A stretch of DNA of 64,000 nucleotides, taken from Pontibacter aquaedesilientis (GTDB lineage: Bacteria > Bacteroidota > Bacteroidia > Cytophagales > Hymenobacteraceae). How positions within the stretch are numbered: position 1 is the stretch's first letter; each line of letters opens with the position of its first letter. The stretch lies in contig NZ_JACXAJ010000008.1 of the NCBI RefSeq assembly GCF_014773225.1, positions 105,667-169,666 on the forward strand. The letters run 5' to 3'. A model generated the notes under the pieces. That model saw only the letters and a program-made list of their open reading frames with translations. It was not told where the DNA came from and made no database searches. The translations under genes were made by a program, and so were the position numbers. Below, piece by piece: positions 62,770-64,000 of this stretch.

Positions 62770-63372
62770 TCAGTACTGCACCTGCGCGTTAACCTCGTCT
62801 ATAAAGTTGAGTATTTCGTCGCGCCCGGCTCTGTCTACTGCCGATGTTTTGAACATGCGGGGGAGTTCGTCCCAGGTTTCCTGCATTTTACGGGCATAGG
62901 CGGCTATGGTTGAATCTGTCTTGGTAGCCGACTGCTTGTCCATCTTGGTAAACACCAGTACAAAAGGAACGCCAAGTTTGCCCAGATAGTCTATAAATTC
63001 CAGATCTACTTTCATTGGCTCATGACGCGAATCGATGAGCACAAACACGCAGGTCAGGTTTTCGCGCTTCTGCATGTAGTAGTTGATCATCTTGCGCCAC
63101 TGCTCCCGCGACTCCTTGCTCACCTTCGCATAGCCGTAGCCTGGCAAATCGACCAGGTACCACTGGTTGTTGATCAGAAAGTGGTTGATAAGCTGCGTCT
63201 TGCCAGGCGACTGAGATGTTTTAGCCAGTCCTTTCTGCTCGGTCAGCATATTAATCAGAGAGGACTTCCCCACGTTGGAACGCCCTATAAATGCATATTC
63301 TGGCTTGGTGGGCTCCGGGCAGAGGTCTACCCTCGTGTTACTTATTAAAAACTTAGCCTCTTTTATGACCAT
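62770..63372 (-). CDS. engB: Ribosome biogenesis GTP-binding protein EngB (YsxC/YihA)
   Basis: A 200-residue TRAFAC GTPase needed for 50S subunit assembly. G1 GRSNVGKSS (30-38), G2 Thr in [12 protein letters not shown]3 DLPGYGYA (about 75-82), G4 TKMDK (about 141-145), G5 TSAVD. Complete. A minus-strand TAAATTTG box lies at 63492-63499, giving a leader of about 115 bases if used. Confidence 0.97.
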   Translation of the reverse strand: MVIKEAKFLISNTRVDLCPEPTKPEYAFIGRSNVGKSSLINMLTEQKGLAKTSQSPGKTQLINHFLINNQWYLVDLPGYGYAKVSKESREQWRKMINYYMQKRENLTCVFVLIDSRHEPMKVDLEFIDYLGKLGVPFVLVFTKMDKQSATKTDSTIAAYARKMQETWDELPRMFKTSAVDRAGRDEILNFIDEVNAQVQY

Positions 63373-64000
63373 GCTGTAAATTGCTTGGGCTCTGCCGAAG
63401 TGACCACAGTGGTCAACAAAACAGAGCGATTGTTATCAGAATAATGTTTGGCAGCTAACCTAAGCGGCCCATGCCGAACACCTTATAGCCCCAAATTTAC
63501 GACTATTTTTATTAACAATCCGAAAGCAGGTCGGTCCCTATGCAGGTAGGGCGCTTTCCGGCTTTTGCCAAAAGTACCTGGCAAGGTTTTGTTGAGGTTT
63601 TTGGATGCGATACAGTGCTGTCTTAAAAGTAAGTATTTCATCTGCCTGTATTGAAAAGGCCAGCAGACAAATTCAACGGTGATTGAAAAGGGAGGCTGTG
63701 CGCGGGCACACAGGGGGTGATTCGGATAGGCACAACGTAATACATATTGAAAATAATATATTTACTTATATTTATTGCAGGGGTATAGTTTTATATGTAA
63801 ATTTTTATATATTTGCTGTCTGGTTCTCAGTATAGGGGAGGTATGTGTAGCGAAATGTATAGTTCAAATCAGATAATTAACTCAAGTTGCGAGCTACTGC
63901 ATCACTTGATTTAAGGTATAGGCGAAGATAAAGAGGATTAGCTTGAGAATGAACCCTTCGGCAGTGACGGCGTGGATTTTCTTAGGGAAAAAGCCGGTGA
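63373..64000. other. AT-rich intergenic end of the window
   Basis: No confident gene in 628 bases. It holds a minus-strand TAAATTTG box for engB (63492-63499), a very AT-rich segment (63740-63815) and a + strand TATATTTG (63808-63815). After that come a 23-codon frame from ATG 63843, preceded by ggggaggt, and a frame from ATG 63949 that stays open to the window edge; the latter may be the start of a gene beyond the window. Neither frame can be supported further. Confidence 0.6.
63808..63815 (+). promoter_or_regulatory. Putative -7 box for a gene beyond the window
   Basis: TATATTTG, exact TAnnTTTG, in an AT-rich promoter-like stretch, pointing to the right-hand edge. Confidence 0.35.

Noticed and set aside
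63843..63914. 23-codon frame after ggggaggt near the window end
   Set aside because: Too short, no conserved feature, and Shine-Dalgarno sequences are not a reliable start signal in this genome.

Overview
The window reads as a chromosomal segment of a Bacteroidota bacterium, most likely order Cytophagales and perhaps a Pontibacter-like Hymenobacteraceae member. This placement is inference. It rests on two SusC/SusD pairs, promoter boxes of the Bacteroidota type (TAnnTTTG), near absence of Shine-Dalgarno sequences except inside prfB, and families typical of the phylum (DUF5606, PduO-type adenosyltransferase, LamB/YcsF 5-oxoprolinase, acyl-ACP desaturase). Base composition is roughly 50% GC, apart from two AT-rich islands. 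I saw no tRNA, rRNA, CRISPR array, transposase, integrase or prophage.

Layout. 0-7.7 kb: a + strand run with a PlsC-like acyltransferase, gatC, a membrane TPR protein, an ABC ATPase, a cobalamin adenosyltransferase, ilvE, and prfB with its programmed frameshift. 7.8-18.1 kb: two divergent SusC/SusD outer-membrane uptake pairs around an 846-bp AT-rich intergenic region. 18.2-30.7 kb: housekeeping and stress genes (rnhB, a CHASE3 histidine kinase with an Rcp1-like regulator, gcvT, comB, a MazG-like gene, dtd, an ATP-grasp enzyme, a universal stress protein, a large anchored protein). 30.7-41 kb: corA, a YigZ protein, a DMT transporter, an FdtA/FdtB/glycosyltransferase sugar cluster, an acyl-ACP desaturase and a VWA + ChlI-like AAA pair. 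41.2-42.3 kb: AT-rich island 1. 42.4-47.6 kb: the 5-oxoprolinase operon pxpB-pxpC-pxpA-NRAMP and a dicarboxylate/amino-acid symporter. 47.7-52.1 kb: cyclophilin, fasciclin lipoprotein, SDR, rsgA, waaA. 52.3-53.4 kb: AT-rich island 2 with a J-domain protein. 53.5-63.4 kb: TRIC channel, GNAT, SRPBCC, HAD, VOC, a Fur-peroxiredoxin pair, enoyl-CoA hydratase, aspartate kinase, fbp, DUF5606, TonB-domain protein, engB. The last 0.6 kb has no confident gene.

The most interesting signals are not in the genes. (1) The heptamer AGGTATA and its complement occur about 114 times by hand count against about 8 expected, on both strands, inside and between genes, sometimes forcing rare codons. (2) Each AT-rich island carries a 61-bp imperfect palindrome directly after a gene stop. 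The two copies match at 49 of 61 positions without gaps and have AAC/GTT ends like integron attC sites, which suggests a gene-cassette system. (3) A roughly 400-bp non-coding element occurs twice, with its lead hairpin kept while the stem sequence changed. (4) A GTTAGAAAG repeat sits in sense orientation at or just after the stop codons of four genes and supplies the last codons of comB.

Starts were moved from the longest reading frame where an ATG, a signal peptide, family alignment or a promoter box argued for it; those cases are noted in the entries.
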